A DNA stretch of 64,000 bases. Origin: Yinghuangia sp045039925 (GTDB lineage: Bacteria; Actinomycetota; Actinomycetes; Streptomycetales; Streptomycetaceae). The position numbers and the translations under genes were made by a program. Positions within the stretch are counted from its first letter, which is position 1, and every line of letters begins with the position of its first letter. Positions 32,222-41,440 of the stretch are shown in pieces. A model generated the notes under the pieces. That model was not told where the DNA came from, did not search any database, and saw only the letters and a program-made list of their open reading frames with translations. Location: NCBI GenBank assembly GCA_045039925.1, contig CP108400.1, forward strand, positions 3,720,001-3,784,000, in the 5' to 3' direction.

Positions 32222-33243
32222 GTGGAGGCTCCGGAGCGGGCGGGGGCGACGAGGGTGCAGCCGATGCGGAATTGGTGGCGGGCGCTGTAGTGGGGCCGGA
32301 CTCGGACGAGTGCGCCGCCCTTGGTGGCGACCAGGAGTCTCCGCATCCGGAAGATGCGCCGTGGCATGCGTGCGATGTCGAGTTCCCGGCTCAGCACCAC
32401 GCGTCGGCCGTCACGGAGCCGGACGTGCACCTGCCAGACACGCTCGTTCGCGCCGGCACCGTCCAGGAGCGCGTCGAACGGCACCGCGAGGCTGAAGAGT
32501 CCCGACCCCACGGGCTCCGGAACGGCCGTGTGGGTCGCGCGGTCGTGGGAGAACTCCACCGCCACCGCCCGCGCCCGCAGCGTCCCGACCTCGCGAAAGA
32601 GCAGGTGCGCGCCGGAATGCCGCAGTTCGAACCGGATGACCTCCGCATGGGCCTCGGGGGCGCCGACCGCGATGCGGAACAGCCCCAGAGGGCTGAGGCG
32701 TACGTGGTGGCGTCGGCCCGTCAGTCCGCTGGCCGGGGGTATCTGGGTGGGCCCGCCGGCGACGGTCGGGCCGAGCGGCCCTTCGAGGTCGAACGCCCGC
32801 AACCGCTTCTTGTCCGCCGTGACGAGTACCACGGCCCGCCACCGCCCGACCGACAGGTCGACCCCCGTGGGCCCCGGGCCGAGCAGGGCCGTCGTCGCGA
32901 CCTGGACCTCGCGGGCATTGATCCGCCGCAGGCGCAGCGGTATCCGGTGGTGCTCGCGTCCGCGGAGCAGGAACAAGGATGCCGCGTCGGCCCCCGACGC
33001 CGCGTCGACCGGCAGCGCCGCCTCGAGGTTCAGCGTGTGCCCGTCGAGAAGGGAGGCGTGCAGCACCTGCCCTCGGCCGTCCCCGGCGACGGGGTGCACG
33101 AACTTGCGGACGACCGCCACTCTCGCCTGGGCCACCTTCGGCCGGACGCGCTTGTCCAGTACCTGCTGGGTCTTGACCGGCAGTACGTCCAAGGCGATAC
33201 GGGCCGAGTCTCGCGTCACACGCAGCGCGTGGCGGGGTCTCAC
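32218..33243 (-). CDS. Hypothetical protein coupled to glycosyltransferase-Stealth gene
   Basis: A 341-residue protein without a recognised domain. It is strand-rich with many basic residues (PVKTQQVLDKRVRPKVAQAR, GREHHRIPLRLRRINAREVQ, RVWQVHVRLRDGRRVVLSR), suggestive of two or three immunoglobulin-like or jelly-roll units. No signal peptide or membrane helix is evident. GTG at 33243 has AAGGA 8 bases upstream. It shares a GTGA overlap with the fusion gene and so is probably needed for the same polymer, perhaps as an accessory or polymer-binding protein. Confidence 0.75.
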   Translation of the reverse strand: MRPRHALRVTRDSARIALDVLPVKTQQVLDKRVRPKVAQARVAVVRKFVHPVAGDGRGQVLHASLLDGHTLNLEAALPVDAASGADAASLFLLRGREHHRIPLRLRRINAREVQVATTALLGPGPTGVDLSVGRWRAVVLVTADKKRLRAFDLEGPLGPTVAGGPTQIPPASGLTGRRHHVRLSPLGLFRIAVGAPEAHAEVIRFELRHSGAHLLFREVGTLRARAVAVEFSHDRATHTAVPEPVGSGLFSLAVPFDALLDGAGANERVWQVHVRLRDGRRVVLSRELDIARMPRRIFRMRRLLVATKGGALVRVRPHYSARHQFRIGCTLVAPARSGAST

Positions 33244-33662
33244 CGTGGTTGTCCTTCGGAGGTTCGTGCCGTTCGCGGGCGCTCGGCACCTGCAAACGGC
33301 GGCATGAAGCGCACCGCGGCGTCGCGGGGCCCATTGCACGGGGAAGCGGGCAGCGTCAACACCGACCCCCGGAAAGGCCCGGAACCGACCGGTGCCAGAG
33401 TAACCGGATCTTGGACGACGCTGGTTCTGGGGCAGCAGTGATAGTAAACAACAGACGTCGTGAACCGGAAGCCACGATGAAGGGGCGCGGTCGGGCCGCT
33501 GTCCTGCGGGTGTCCCCGGCGAAGTACCACAAGCATCGGCTTGATCGCGAAGAGTCACCTTGGCGTCCCCCTGCTGCCTCGCGCGGGCGGTATAGGAGGT
33601 ATTGGCAGGGATCACCGAAACCCTGTGGTCGGCCGAGAGCCATCTCCTATTAACCTTGTCGA
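33244..33662. other. Divergent promoter region, 419 bases
   Basis: No gene. On the minus strand a TACTAT (33441-33446) could serve as a -10 for the 33243 gene, with a long leader. At the other end TAACCT precedes galE directly. The interval is the least GC-rich part of this region around 33430-33470. Confidence 0.45.
33651..33656 (+). promoter_or_regulatory. -10-like TAACCT directly before galE (leaderless candidate)
   Basis: TAACCT fits TAnnnT and is 6 bases from the ATG, and no purine-rich ribosome binding site precedes the gene. This layout is typical of leaderless mRNAs in actinobacteria. Confidence 0.4.
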
Positions 33663-34631
33663 ATGAGTTGGCTGGTCACCGGCGGCGCCGGCTACATCGG
33701 CGCGCACGTCGTACGGTCCCTGCGGTCCGACGGTTTCGAAGTCGTTGTCCTCGACGACCTGTCGACCGGTTCGCGCGCGCGTGTGCCGCAGGACGTGGCG
33801 CTGGTCGTCGGCTCGGTACTCGACCGCTCTCTCCTGAGCACCGTTTTCCGGGCGCACCGGTTCGACGGCGTCGTGCATGTCGCCGGCAAGAAGCGTGTCG
33901 ACGAGTCGGTCGCCCGCCCGCTGTACTACTACGAGGAGAACGTCGAGGGTCTTCGCAGCCTTCTTGACGCCGTGGTGGCTGCCGATGTCCGGCGCTTCGT
34001 GTTCTCCTCCAGCGCCGCCGTCTACGGCATGCCGGACGTCGACCTGGTCGACGAGGACGTGGCCTGCCGGCCGATCAACCCGTACGGCGAGAGCAAGCTC
34101 GTCGGCGAGTGGCTGATCCGGGCCACCGCCGCGGCCCACGGCATCGCGTACGCCTCGCTGCGCTACTTCAACGTCGCCGGCGCGGGCGCCCCCGAACTGG
34201 CCGACACCGGCGTCTTCAACCTCGTCCCGATGGTGTTCGAGCGCCTGCACCGCGGAGAGCAGCCGCTGATCTTCGGCGACGACTACCCCACCCCGGACGG
34301 AACGTGTGTCCGCGACTTCGTCCACGTGCAGGACTTGGCCGACGCCCACGCCGCGGCCGCGCGCCGGCTCCTGGACGCGCCCGACGCCGCATTGACGCTC
34401 AACGTGGGCAAGGGCGAAGGCACCTCGGTCCGAGCCATGGTGGACCTCATCCTCACCGAGACGGCGTACCGGCACCTCACACCGCTGGTGCGTGCCCGGC
34501 GCAACGGCGACCCGGCGCGCGTCGTCGCCGCCGCCGACCGCATCGCCAAGGAACTCGGCTTCCACGCCCGACGCGACCTGCGTGACATGGTCTCCACTGC
34601 TTGGGCCGGCTGGACCGCGCAGCCGCGATAA
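33663..34631 (+). CDS. galE: UDP-glucose 4-epimerase
   Basis: A 322-residue extended short-chain dehydrogenase. The NAD-binding motif GGAGYIGAH is at 7-15, the catalytic Ser/Thr region is SSSAAVYG, and YGESK holds the Tyr-x3-Lys pair. RYFNVAGA and CVRDFVHVQDLADAH are characteristic of GalE. It interconverts UDP-glucose and UDP-galactose and would supply donors to the neighbouring transferases. Normal family length. No ribosome binding site is visible before the ATG; a leaderless transcript is likely. Confidence 0.93.
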   Translation: MSWLVTGGAGYIGAHVVRSLRSDGFEVVVLDDLSTGSRARVPQDVALVVGSVLDRSLLSTVFRAHRFDGVVHVAGKKRVDESVARPLYYYEENVEGLRSLLDAVVAADVRRFVFSSSAAVYGMPDVDLVDEDVACRPINPYGESKLVGEWLIRATAAAHGIAYASLRYFNVAGAGAPELADTGVFNLVPMVFERLHRGEQPLIFGDDYPTPDGTCVRDFVHVQDLADAHAAAARRLLDAPDAALTLNVGKGEGTSVRAMVDLILTETAYRHLTPLVRARRNGDPARVVAAADRIAKELGFHARRDLRDMVSTAWAGWTAQPR

Positions 34632-34681
34632 CCCGAAGCACGGCAACACCACAGACGGCCACCCGCACGATTGGCGTCCCC

Positions 34682-35863
34682 ATGGCTTTGACCGTCTCCA
34701 GACGGAAGTTCAAACCTGCGCGCCCCGCCTCGGAATCCGACCGCATCTGGGTACTGGACGGCGTGCGCCTCGCCGCCGCGCTGATGGTCGTGGCCTACCA
34801 CTACCTGGCGCGCGGCGGCGGCTGGGCCGAGTCGGTGCAGGACGTCTTCCCGGTGGCCTACAAGCCCGCCGCGTACGGGTGGCTCGGTGTCGAACTCTTC
34901 TTCATGATCAGCGGGTTCGTCATATGCATGAGCTGCTGGGGGCGCTCCCCCTCGGAGTTCTTCACCTCGCGTGTCGTCCGGTTGTTCCCCGCGTATTGGT
35001 TCGCGGTGATCGCGACCACCGCAGTGGTCACGCTCGTACCGGGTGGCATCGTCCGCCGCCGGTGGTCCGACGTACTGGTCAACCTCACGATGCTCCAGCA
35101 GCCGCTCGGCGTGCCCCACGTCGACGGTGTCTACTGGACGCTTGCGGCCGAACTCAACTTCTATCTCTTGTTCATGCTCGTCGTGTGGCGCGGCGTGACC
35201 TACCGCTCGGTCCTCGTCTTCAGCCTGGTCTGGGCAACCCTGAGCGCCCTCATGCTCAAGCTGAACGCTCCGGCCCTCACCAGGCTCCTGATGCCGGACT
35301 ACAGCTGGTACTTCATCGCAGGCATGGCGTTCCATCTCATGTACCGCTTCCGTCCCACGGCACTTCTGTGGGCCATCGTCGGCACCTGCTTCCTGATCTC
35401 GCAGCATTTCGCAAACCGCAAGGTCGTCGAAGCCGAGACCGCGATGGGCTTCCAGGTTCCCCACTGGCCCGTCACCGCGGTCCTCGCCGTGTTCTTCATG
35501 TTCTTCGCGTTGCTCGTGACCAAGCGCCTGCAATGGGTCAGGTGGAGGTGGCTGCCCACCGCCGGAGCTCTGACGTACCCGCTGTACCTGCTGCACGAGT
35601 ACATCGGCTGGGAGATCATCGCCAAGCTCGAAGGCGACGTCGATCCGTGGGCGCTCGTCGGCGGGACGGTCGCGCTCATGTTGCCGGTCTCCTGGCTGGT
35701 GCACCGCCTGCTCGAGAAGCCGGTCTCCCGCCGTATGCGCGTCGCTCTCCGGAACGCCTTCGCCGAGGTGCGCGAACTGACTCCCGGACCAGCCATGGGG
35801 AAGCCGCCCGGGCCGCGCGAACCCGTGCACCCCGCGGGCTCCGCCCCGGAGAAGGTGCGTTGA
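34682..35863 (+). CDS. Membrane acyltransferase (acyltransferase-3/OafA type)
   Basis: A 393-residue multi-spanning protein with about ten hydrophobic segments. The N-terminal signature WVLDGVRLAAALMVVAYHY contains the conserved His, and GVELFFMISGFVICMS, RVVRLFPAYW and DGVYWTLAAELNFYLL complete the family pattern. It transfers acyl groups, often acetyl, from the cytoplasmic side to extracellular glycans or lipids. It is 51 bases downstream of galE and thus probably in the same transcript. The ATG at 34682 lacks a clear ribosome binding site, so the start is moderately certain. Confidence 0.88.
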   Translation: MALTVSRRKFKPARPASESDRIWVLDGVRLAAALMVVAYHYLARGGGWAESVQDVFPVAYKPAAYGWLGVELFFMISGFVICMSCWGRSPSEFFTSRVVRLFPAYWFAVIATTAVVTLVPGGIVRRRWSDVLVNLTMLQQPLGVPHVDGVYWTLAAELNFYLLFMLVVWRGVTYRSVLVFSLVWATLSALMLKLNAPALTRLLMPDYSWYFIAGMAFHLMYRFRPTALLWAIVGTCFLISQHFANRKVVEAETAMGFQVPHWPVTAVLAVFFMFFALLVTKRLQWVRWRWLPTAGALTYPLYLLHEYIGWEIIAKLEGDVDPWALVGGTVALMLPVSWLVHRLLEKPVSRRMRVALRNAFAEVRELTPGPAMGKPPGPREPVHPAGSAPEKVR

Positions 35864-35877
35864 ACCCGCGGCGGTCG

Positions 35878-37053
35878 TCAGCCCGCTGCCACGGCGATTA
35901 CCACGGCGATTACTGCTATCAGGGCGATCAGGACGAGTACCAGGGTGCGTGAGACGGGGGTCTGTCCGGGGGTGTCGGGCGCGGGTACCGGGATCGGGGG
36001 CGGCATGGGGCGGGGTGGGGGCGGGTTGAACGCGTCCTGGCCCGTCACCGCGGCGCGGGCGCACCACGGGCAGGTGGTGAGGTGGAAGCCGTAGGTGTGG
36101 CGCGGCCGTTCGCGGCACGTCTCGACGCGCGACCGCTCGCCGTCGAGTGCGCGCAACCAGTCCTCCGCCGAAGGCCGCGACTCCGGCTGGTGCACGCCCG
36201 GGCCGAACGCCTGCCGTGAGAGCGCCAGCAGCGAAGGCGGCAGCACGGTGGGCTCGATCATGTTGCGCGGCGTCGTCACGGCCTCGGGGTGCACGACGTA
36301 CGAGCAACTCGCCGCGATGTTGTCCTTGATGGTGCTGTCGCTGCTGCTCCCGTGTGGCACCCCGCCGAAGGGGTGGTTGCCGACCGTCAGCAGCTGGTAG
36401 ATGAGCACCGCCAGCGCGAAGTTGTCGGTGTGGCGCGACGCCGGTCCGCCCGCCTGGCGTTCGGGTGCGGAGTAGTCCGCGGTCTGCATGAGCGCCGGGA
36501 AGTGCTCGCCGCTGGCCGGGTCGGTGAACGCGATCGAGTCGCAGTCCAGCAGCGTCACGAAGCCGTTGCCGTCGACCACGATGTTGTTGCTGGAGAAGTC
36601 GCCGATGACCAGGCCCTCGTGGTGCATGCGCGCGGTCATGAACGCGAGGTTCCAGCAGACGCCGAGGAGGAACCGCCAGTCGGTCTGCGGCGGGAAGCAG
36701 CGCAGTCGCTGCGCCCGCGTGAACAGGCCGACGAGCGGCACGTGTTCGGGTTCCCCGAAGCGCCGCATCGCGTAGCCGAGGAACTCGCCCTCGGCGCCGC
36801 GCACCACGGCGGTGGGCCAGGCCAGTTCGGGTGGCTGCGAGGTGTTGGTCGGGCGCCCGCCGAGCGGTGTGAGGTTGAGCATGCGCTCGACGCGGCGCTC
36901 CTGGTCGGGCCCCTGCGGTTCGCGGTAGAGCTTCACGACAGTGCCGGGCCGGTCGGCGAGGGGGTACACCGCCGCCTGGCCGCCGCCCTTCGGGGCGTCC
37001 TGGCTGCTCAGCACCACTTCGTCGGTGCCCACGCGCAGGCGCCGTTCGGTCAT
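35878..37053 (-). CDS. Divergent protein kinase-like protein with Zn-ribbon and C-terminal TM helix
   Basis: A 391-residue kinase-fold protein of the type found beside PP2C and vWA genes. Lys41 (VVKLYREP) is the ATP lysine. The catalytic loop reads LVIGDFSSNNIVV (about 148-160, Asp kept, HR missing), and the metal loop is LLDCDSIAF instead of DFG. SAPERQ is present. CRERPRHTYGFHLTTCPWC near 311-329 is a potential Zn-ribbon half, and a single membrane helix (VLVLIALIAVIAVVIAVAA) ends the protein. ATG at 37053 overlaps the PP2C stop (ATGA). It is the last gene of the triad operon and ends 14 bases from the convergent acyltransferase. Confidence 0.85.
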   Translation of the reverse strand: MTERRLRVGTDEVVLSSQDAPKGGGQAAVYPLADRPGTVVKLYREPQGPDQERRVERMLNLTPLGGRPTNTSQPPELAWPTAVVRGAEGEFLGYAMRRFGEPEHVPLVGLFTRAQRLRCFPPQTDWRFLLGVCWNLAFMTARMHHEGLVIGDFSSNNIVVDGNGFVTLLDCDSIAFTDPASGEHFPALMQTADYSAPERQAGGPASRHTDNFALAVLIYQLLTVGNHPFGGVPHGSSSDSTIKDNIAASCSYVVHPEAVTTPRNMIEPTVLPPSLLALSRQAFGPGVHQPESRPSAEDWLRALDGERSRVETCRERPRHTYGFHLTTCPWCARAAVTGQDAFNPPPPRPMPPPIPVPAPDTPGQTPVSRTLVLVLIALIAVIAVVIAVAAG

Positions 37054-37880
37054 GTGCGCACCGCCCGCAGGAGCGTCTTGTCGTCGGCGTTGAGCGCGGT
37101 CAGCCGGTCCGAACGCAGCAGCGTCGCGAGGGCCTCCTCGTCGGCACGGGGGTCGGGCCCCGGGTTGTCGAGGGAGCGGAACACCGCGGCCGCGAAGGAC
37201 TTGTTCGGGTCGGTCGCGCGTCCCCCGAACCGGGAGATCGCGGCCTGCGCCAGGCCGTCCGTGGAGAGCAGCACACCGTCGGCCTCCGGGTCGAGCACGC
37301 ACTCGGTGCGGATCCGGCGCGGCGCGTCACGCGACGTCAGGAACACGGTCTCGTTGCTGTATTCGCTCACCGCCTCCGGCTGCGGCAGCAGGTGGTAGAG
37401 CGGGGCGCCGCCGTCCGTCCCGGCGCGCAGGATGGCGAATCCGTCGCCCACGCTGGCGTATCCGATCCAGGTGGGTGCCAGGGCGACGACGGTGAGCGTA
37501 GTGGCGAAGTCGTCCGGCCGGCCGCCGTTGTCCCCGGTCCGGCTCAGGAACTCGTCGCGCACCTCCAGGAAGGTGTCGCCCAGCAGCGCGTGCGCGGCTT
37601 CCGCGTCCGTCGCCGCGGCACCGGAGTCGTTCGCGAACAACCGTGTGGCCCCGACGCGTTCGGTGAAGTACGCGGTGGCCAGACGCACCGCCAACCGGGA
37701 GCCCGCCTCGGACTGCGGACGGCTCCCGGCCCCGTCCGCCACCGCCAGCACCACCACGCGGGCGTGGTCGGGCCCCGTCGCACCCTCGGCCCACGCGTCC
37801 TGGCACGGCACGCCCTCGCGCCGGTGCCGGTATCCCTCGACGCTGATGCCGTGTGTACGCCACGAACCGTGCGGCCCCAT
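37050..37880 (-). CDS. PP2C-type protein phosphatase
   Basis: A 276-residue phosphatase of the PPM fold. The Asp-Gly metal motif is AVADGAGSR (D49-G50), followed by DDFATTLTVVALAP, IGYASVGDGFAIL and GVLLSTDGLAQAA with the second Asp. It should remove phosphate from proteins phosphorylated by the adjacent kinase. The ATG at 37880 shares one base with the vWA stop (TGATG), and its own stop overlaps the kinase ATG, so all three are translated together. Confidence 0.9.
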   Translation of the reverse strand: MGPHGSWRTHGISVEGYRHRREGVPCQDAWAEGATGPDHARVVVLAVADGAGSRPQSEAGSRLAVRLATAYFTERVGATRLFANDSGAAATDAEAAHALLGDTFLEVRDEFLSRTGDNGGRPDDFATTLTVVALAPTWIGYASVGDGFAILRAGTDGGAPLYHLLPQPEAVSEYSNETVFLTSRDAPRRIRTECVLDPEADGVLLSTDGLAQAAISRFGGRATDPNKSFAAAVFRSLDNPGPDPRADEEALATLLRSDRLTALNADDKTLLRAVRT

Positions 37881-38689
37881 CAGGGCTCCCACGCCGAGCG
37901 CTGCGTGCGGAACTGGTGGAAGATCTTCTCGAACACCTCGTCGCCCGCGCCCTTTTGCTCGGCGTTCGCGCTCGCCGACATCATCGCCAGCAGCTCGCGG
38001 AACGGGAAGCCCTGCAACTGCGCGTGGAACGCGGGTGCGAGCGCCCGCAGGACGTCCAGCCCCTGCGGGGTGATCCCGCCGACGCCGATCGCGTACAGCC
38101 GGAAGTGCCGCTTCTCCTGCTCGGAGGCCAGCACGGGCACCAACCGCTGCCAGGTGTCCGTCAGTTGCCCCTGGGTGTCGGTCGGCAGGCCGTCCGTCAT
38201 GAGGCAGATCTGCGGCCGGTAGTACTGGAGTCCGGCCTGCCGTAGCTCCTGCTTGCGGGCCGCCACGATCTGCATGGCCAGTTCGACGGCCTCGGTGAGC
38301 AGTGTGACGCCGGACGCGACCAACTGCGGTGCCTGGAACTGGTGTGCGGGGACGAAGGGGGTGCCCGGCTGCCCGGGCGGGATCGCGTGCGGCCCGCGCC
38401 AGGCGGCCACCCCGGTGCCGCCGAACGTGATGACCGCGACCTCGACGCTCGCACTGAGGCTGACGTCGTCGTGCAGTTCGCGCGCCCACTGCCCGAGCGC
38501 CTCGTTGAGCGTCGCGATGGGCACGCCGCCCATGGAGCTCGACGTGTCCAGGCACAGCACGAGCGGCAGTCGCTGCGCGTTGTTCTCGAAGTCGATGTCG
38601 GCGTACGCGTCTTGCGGCGCCACCTGCTGTTGCTGTCGGGGCACGGTGGCGTCCTGCGGCACCGAGCGTCCCCAGCGATTGCCGGGCAA
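37880..38689 (-). CDS. von Willebrand factor A domain protein (TerY-like)
   Basis: A 269-residue protein consisting of one vWA domain. The MIDAS motif DxSxS is CLDTSSSM (Asp48), with ICLMTDGLPTD holding the distal Asp. The order of secondary structure and the partner genes match TerY-type proteins described with PP2C and kinase as a phosphorylation triad. The start is a TTG with GAGGGG upstream; a GTG nine codons in is a reasonable alternative. The 12-base gap to the upstream gene supports cotranscription. Confidence 0.85.
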   Translation of the reverse strand: MPGNRWGRSVPQDATVPRQQQQVAPQDAYADIDFENNAQRLPLVLCLDTSSSMGGVPIATLNEALGQWARELHDDVSLSASVEVAVITFGGTGVAAWRGPHAIPPGQPGTPFVPAHQFQAPQLVASGVTLLTEAVELAMQIVAARKQELRQAGLQYYRPQICLMTDGLPTDTQGQLTDTWQRLVPVLASEQEKRHFRLYAIGVGGITPQGLDVLRALAPAFHAQLQGFPFRELLAMMSASANAEQKGAGDEVFEKIFHQFRTQRSAWEP

Positions 38690-38701
38690 AGTACGACCCC
38701 C

Positions 38702-39703
38702 TCAGTTCTTTCCGCGTCGCGACGGCCGGACGGCCAGCAGCGGCCCGGACTCGACGGCGACGGTGTCGACGGTTTCTCCGACAGCCGGCGGCTCGCCGGT
38801 GTCCGCCCAGGTGACGCGGACGAGGCAGCGGTCGAGTTCGACGTACCCCTGCGGGTGGAGGCTGGTACGCACGGTCGCGGTACGCGTCGGACCGCCCGCC
38901 CGGGCCCGGCCTCCCGACGGCCGGCCGATCGGCGGTGAGGGGGCTCGGGGCGGCGGCGCCGGGCTCGCCGTCGCCGTACCGCCCGTGTACGCGTCCGGCT
39001 CGTTGCCGTAGGGGCGTTGGGCCGCGAGACGCCGCCGGAAGGGCAGCACCAGGACGACCACCACGGCCAGCGCGAGGACCGGCAGGACGAGCGTCCAGGG
39101 CGGCACCCCTTCGTCGCCGCCGCCGACGCCGCGCGTGGGCAGCATCAGCAGGCCGCCGTTCTCCTGCGCGTGCCGTTCGGCGATGAGGCGTTCACCCGGC
39201 ACCCCGTCGGTCGGTGCCCTGCCCAGGATTTCGCACACCAAGGTGCAGTCGCCCGCTGACCTGAGCATCGCGACGGTGGCCGGGTCCAGGCGGGCCACCA
39301 CGCTGTCGCGGGCGACCACCCGGCTCGACGGATCGGCGGCCAGGGTGAACAGCAGGCTCCCTCCGGTGCCGCTGTCCCCGCTCGGCAGCACGACGGCGAA
39401 CCGGCCGTCGGCGAAAGCCTTTTGCGCCTCGCGGACGTCGGCGGCGTCCACGCCGACCAACCCCAGCGGACGCGTCAGCGTGACCACGACCGCGCCCGAA
39501 CGCGAGGACCGCGCCGCCTCGGCGAGGCAGCGCAGCGCCTGCTTGTCGAGTTGCGCGGGGGCTCCCGCCGCGCATCCGGCGGGCAGCACGATGCCCGGCG
39601 GATCGGCGGTGGCGTTTGCGGTGGCCGGGCCGCCCATGGGCAGGCTCAGAAGAAGCACCGCACTCGCGACCGCGGCGGAACTCCGCACTCGCGTCCAGGT
39701 CAT
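38702..39703 (-). CDS. Secreted/membrane protein in the kinase-phosphatase-vWA operon
   Basis: A 333-residue type I-like membrane protein. It has a signal peptide (SSAAVASAVLLLSLPMGG...), an extracytoplasmic domain of about 180 residues with four Cys that could form two disulfides, and one membrane helix (PWTLVLPVLALAVVVVLVLP). A Pro-rich cytoplasmic linker and a C-terminal small beta domain (LVRVTWADTGEPPAVGETV) follow. I do not recognise the family. Placed inside the operon, it may be the receptor that links envelope status to the triad. Confidence 0.75.
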   Translation of the reverse strand: MTWTRVRSSAAVASAVLLLSLPMGGPATANATADPPGIVLPAGCAAGAPAQLDKQALRCLAEAARSSRSGAVVVTLTRPLGLVGVDAADVREAQKAFADGRFAVVLPSGDSGTGGSLLFTLAADPSSRVVARDSVVARLDPATVAMLRSAGDCTLVCEILGRAPTDGVPGERLIAERHAQENGGLLMLPTRGVGGGDEGVPPWTLVLPVLALAVVVVLVLPFRRRLAAQRPYGNEPDAYTGGTATASPAPPPRAPSPPIGRPSGGRARAGGPTRTATVRTSLHPQGYVELDRCLVRVTWADTGEPPAVGETVDTVAVESGPLLAVRPSRRGKN

Positions 39704-39750
39704 GCGCGCCCCCACCCCATGAGGAATGCCGCATTCTATCGGCGGCCGGT

Positions 39751-40206
39751 TCACAGCCGGAACAGTTCTTGGCAGCGCGTGAACATCACGCGCCCGTGCT
39801 CCACCCAGCGCGTCGCCAGGGCGTCGAAGTCCGGTTGGGTCAGGCGGCAGGTGAGCGGCACCGTGCAGGTTCCGGCGATGCAGGGGTGCGGTCCGCGTAC
39901 GTCCCACACCGACAGCATCGGCACCAACTGCTCGGTGTTCCAGGCGTTCGCGGCCGCCGCGGCGGTGGCCAGCTGATCGTGCCGCAGCGTACGCCCGTTC
40001 GTCATGAACGCGACCAGCAGGCTGGACGTCGTCATGAACCGGACCGTCAGCAGGCGTTCGGTCGACGGGATGTCGAACTCCAGGGTCACCGAGACCGTGT
40101 CGGCGCTCGTCCGCAGTTGGTGCCGCACCGCCCAACGGTCCAGCAGCACACGCCAGTCCGAGCCCAGCATGTGCACCTGCGGTCGGCTGTGCTCAACGTC
40201 CGGCAC
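39751..40206 (-). CDS. YbjN-like (type III chaperone-fold) protein
   Basis: A 151-residue protein whose pattern fits the YbjN/sensory-transduction-regulator family: LTVRFMTTSSLLVAFMTNG, a helix LATAAAAANAWNTEQLVPMLSV and later strands VPLTCRLTQPDFDALATRW. GTG at 40206 lies 14 bases inside the upstream kinase gene, with GAGG 9 bases before it. Family members often accompany kinases and vWA proteins as protein-interaction modules; the exact role here is unknown. Confidence 0.7.
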   Translation of the reverse strand: MPDVEHSRPQVHMLGSDWRVLLDRWAVRHQLRTSADTVSVTLEFDIPSTERLLTVRFMTTSSLLVAFMTNGRTLRHDQLATAAAAANAWNTEQLVPMLSVWDVRGPHPCIAGTCTVPLTCRLTQPDFDALATRWVEHGRVMFTRCQELFRL

Positions 40207-41266
40207 GGGTCATCGCCTCGACGATCAGTTCACCGGTCAGACCGGCGTCCAGCAGGGCCTGCGCGTGCAGGGTGAGGCAGGAGGCGGTGGGGCCCGGCGT
40301 CCCGGCGTTGCCGGACGGCGGCGGCAGCTCGTGCACCCGCAGCGTCTCGGCGACCGCGGGGAACGGCCATCCCCCGGCCCGCAAGGCGTGTTCGGCACTC
40401 GACATCGGAGCCTGACCCTGACCCTGACCCTGAGCCGGATCCTGATCCGACGCGGAGGCGGAGCCGGATCCACCCGGCTCGGCGAGGAGTTCCGCGAGCA
40501 GGTCGTCCAGGTTCGGGCGGTCGCCGGGCTCCTTCGCGAGGCAGCGCCGGATCAGCTCGCGCAATCCGTCGGGAGCGCCGTCGAGTTCGGGCTCCCCGTG
40601 GACGAGCCGGTACAAGTGGCCTTCGCCTCCCGGGAAGGGCTGCCCGCCCGTGGCGGCGAACAACAGGACGCCGCCGAGCGAGAACAGGTCGCTCGACGGT
40701 CCGACCATCATGCCGGTGATCTGCTCCGGCGACATGAACGCCGGGGTGCCGAGCACGATCCCGCTCCGGGTGAGCCCGGCGGCACCGAGCATGCGCGATA
40801 TCCCGAAGTCGATGACGCGCGGGCCGTCGGGGGCGAGCAGGACGTTCGAGGGCTTGAGGTCGCGGTGCACGACTCCTGCAGCGTGGATGGCCCGCAGCGC
40901 CTCCGCGAGCCCCGCCCCCAGCAGGCGCACCTGCGGCTCGGGGAGCGGGCCGTTCCGTGCGACCTCTTCGGCGAGCGACGGGCCCGGCACGTACACCGTG
41001 GCGAGCCACGGCGGGTCCCCCCGGGTGTCCGCGTCGACGACGGCCGCGGTGAAGAGCCCGCCGACCGCCCGCGCGGCGTCGACCTCCCGCTCGAAGCGGT
41101 CGCGGAACTCGGGCTCCATGGCCAGTTCGGGCCGCACCACCTTGACCGCCACCATGCGGCCGGTCGGCGAACGGCCCAGGTACACCCACCCCATGCCGCC
41201 CGAGCCCAGCCGTCCGACGATCCGGTACGGCCCCACCCGTTGCGGATCGCTCAAAGGCGTCCTCAC
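40193..41266 (-). CDS. Serine/threonine protein kinase
   Basis: A 357-residue Hanks-type kinase with complete motifs: Gly loop LGSGGMGWVYLG, Lys42 (VAVKVV), HRDLKPSN, DFGISR and MSPEQI. The last 110 residues contain a Gln/Gly-rich linker and a small helical domain; there is no membrane helix or PASTA repeat, so it is a cytoplasmic kinase. GTG at 41266 has GGAGG 5 bases upstream and is clearly better than longer starts. It is the first gene of the six-gene operon down to 35878 and may phosphorylate the operon's proteins. Confidence 0.92.
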   Translation of the reverse strand: MRTPLSDPQRVGPYRIVGRLGSGGMGWVYLGRSPTGRMVAVKVVRPELAMEPEFRDRFEREVDAARAVGGLFTAAVVDADTRGDPPWLATVYVPGPSLAEEVARNGPLPEPQVRLLGAGLAEALRAIHAAGVVHRDLKPSNVLLAPDGPRVIDFGISRMLGAAGLTRSGIVLGTPAFMSPEQITGMMVGPSSDLFSLGGVLLFAATGGQPFPGGEGHLYRLVHGEPELDGAPDGLRELIRRCLAKEPGDRPNLDDLLAELLAEPGGSGSASASDQDPAQGQGQGQAPMSSAEHALRAGGWPFPAVAETLRVHELPPPSGNAGTPGPTASCLTLHAQALLDAGLTGELIVEAMTRAGR

Positions 41267-41440
41267 GCTGTCCTCCCCTGCGGCCCGCCGACGCCGTACC
41301 CGCTCCGGGTGCACCGGCTGTCGGCGCCGGACGGCCGCAAGGTGATTGTCCCGGGAAACCGCGCCTCCCGGTATGCGAACCGCGAGACCGTACCCGCGAC
41401 TCCGTTCCTCGGCTCGGCCGCTCCTCGGGTCAGCCCTTCC

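Noticed and set aside
29891..32290. 799-codon open frame opposite the GT4-Stealth gene
   Set aside because: Antisense shadow without recognisable domains; its beginning also repeats opposite the first Stealth gene because of the inverted duplication.
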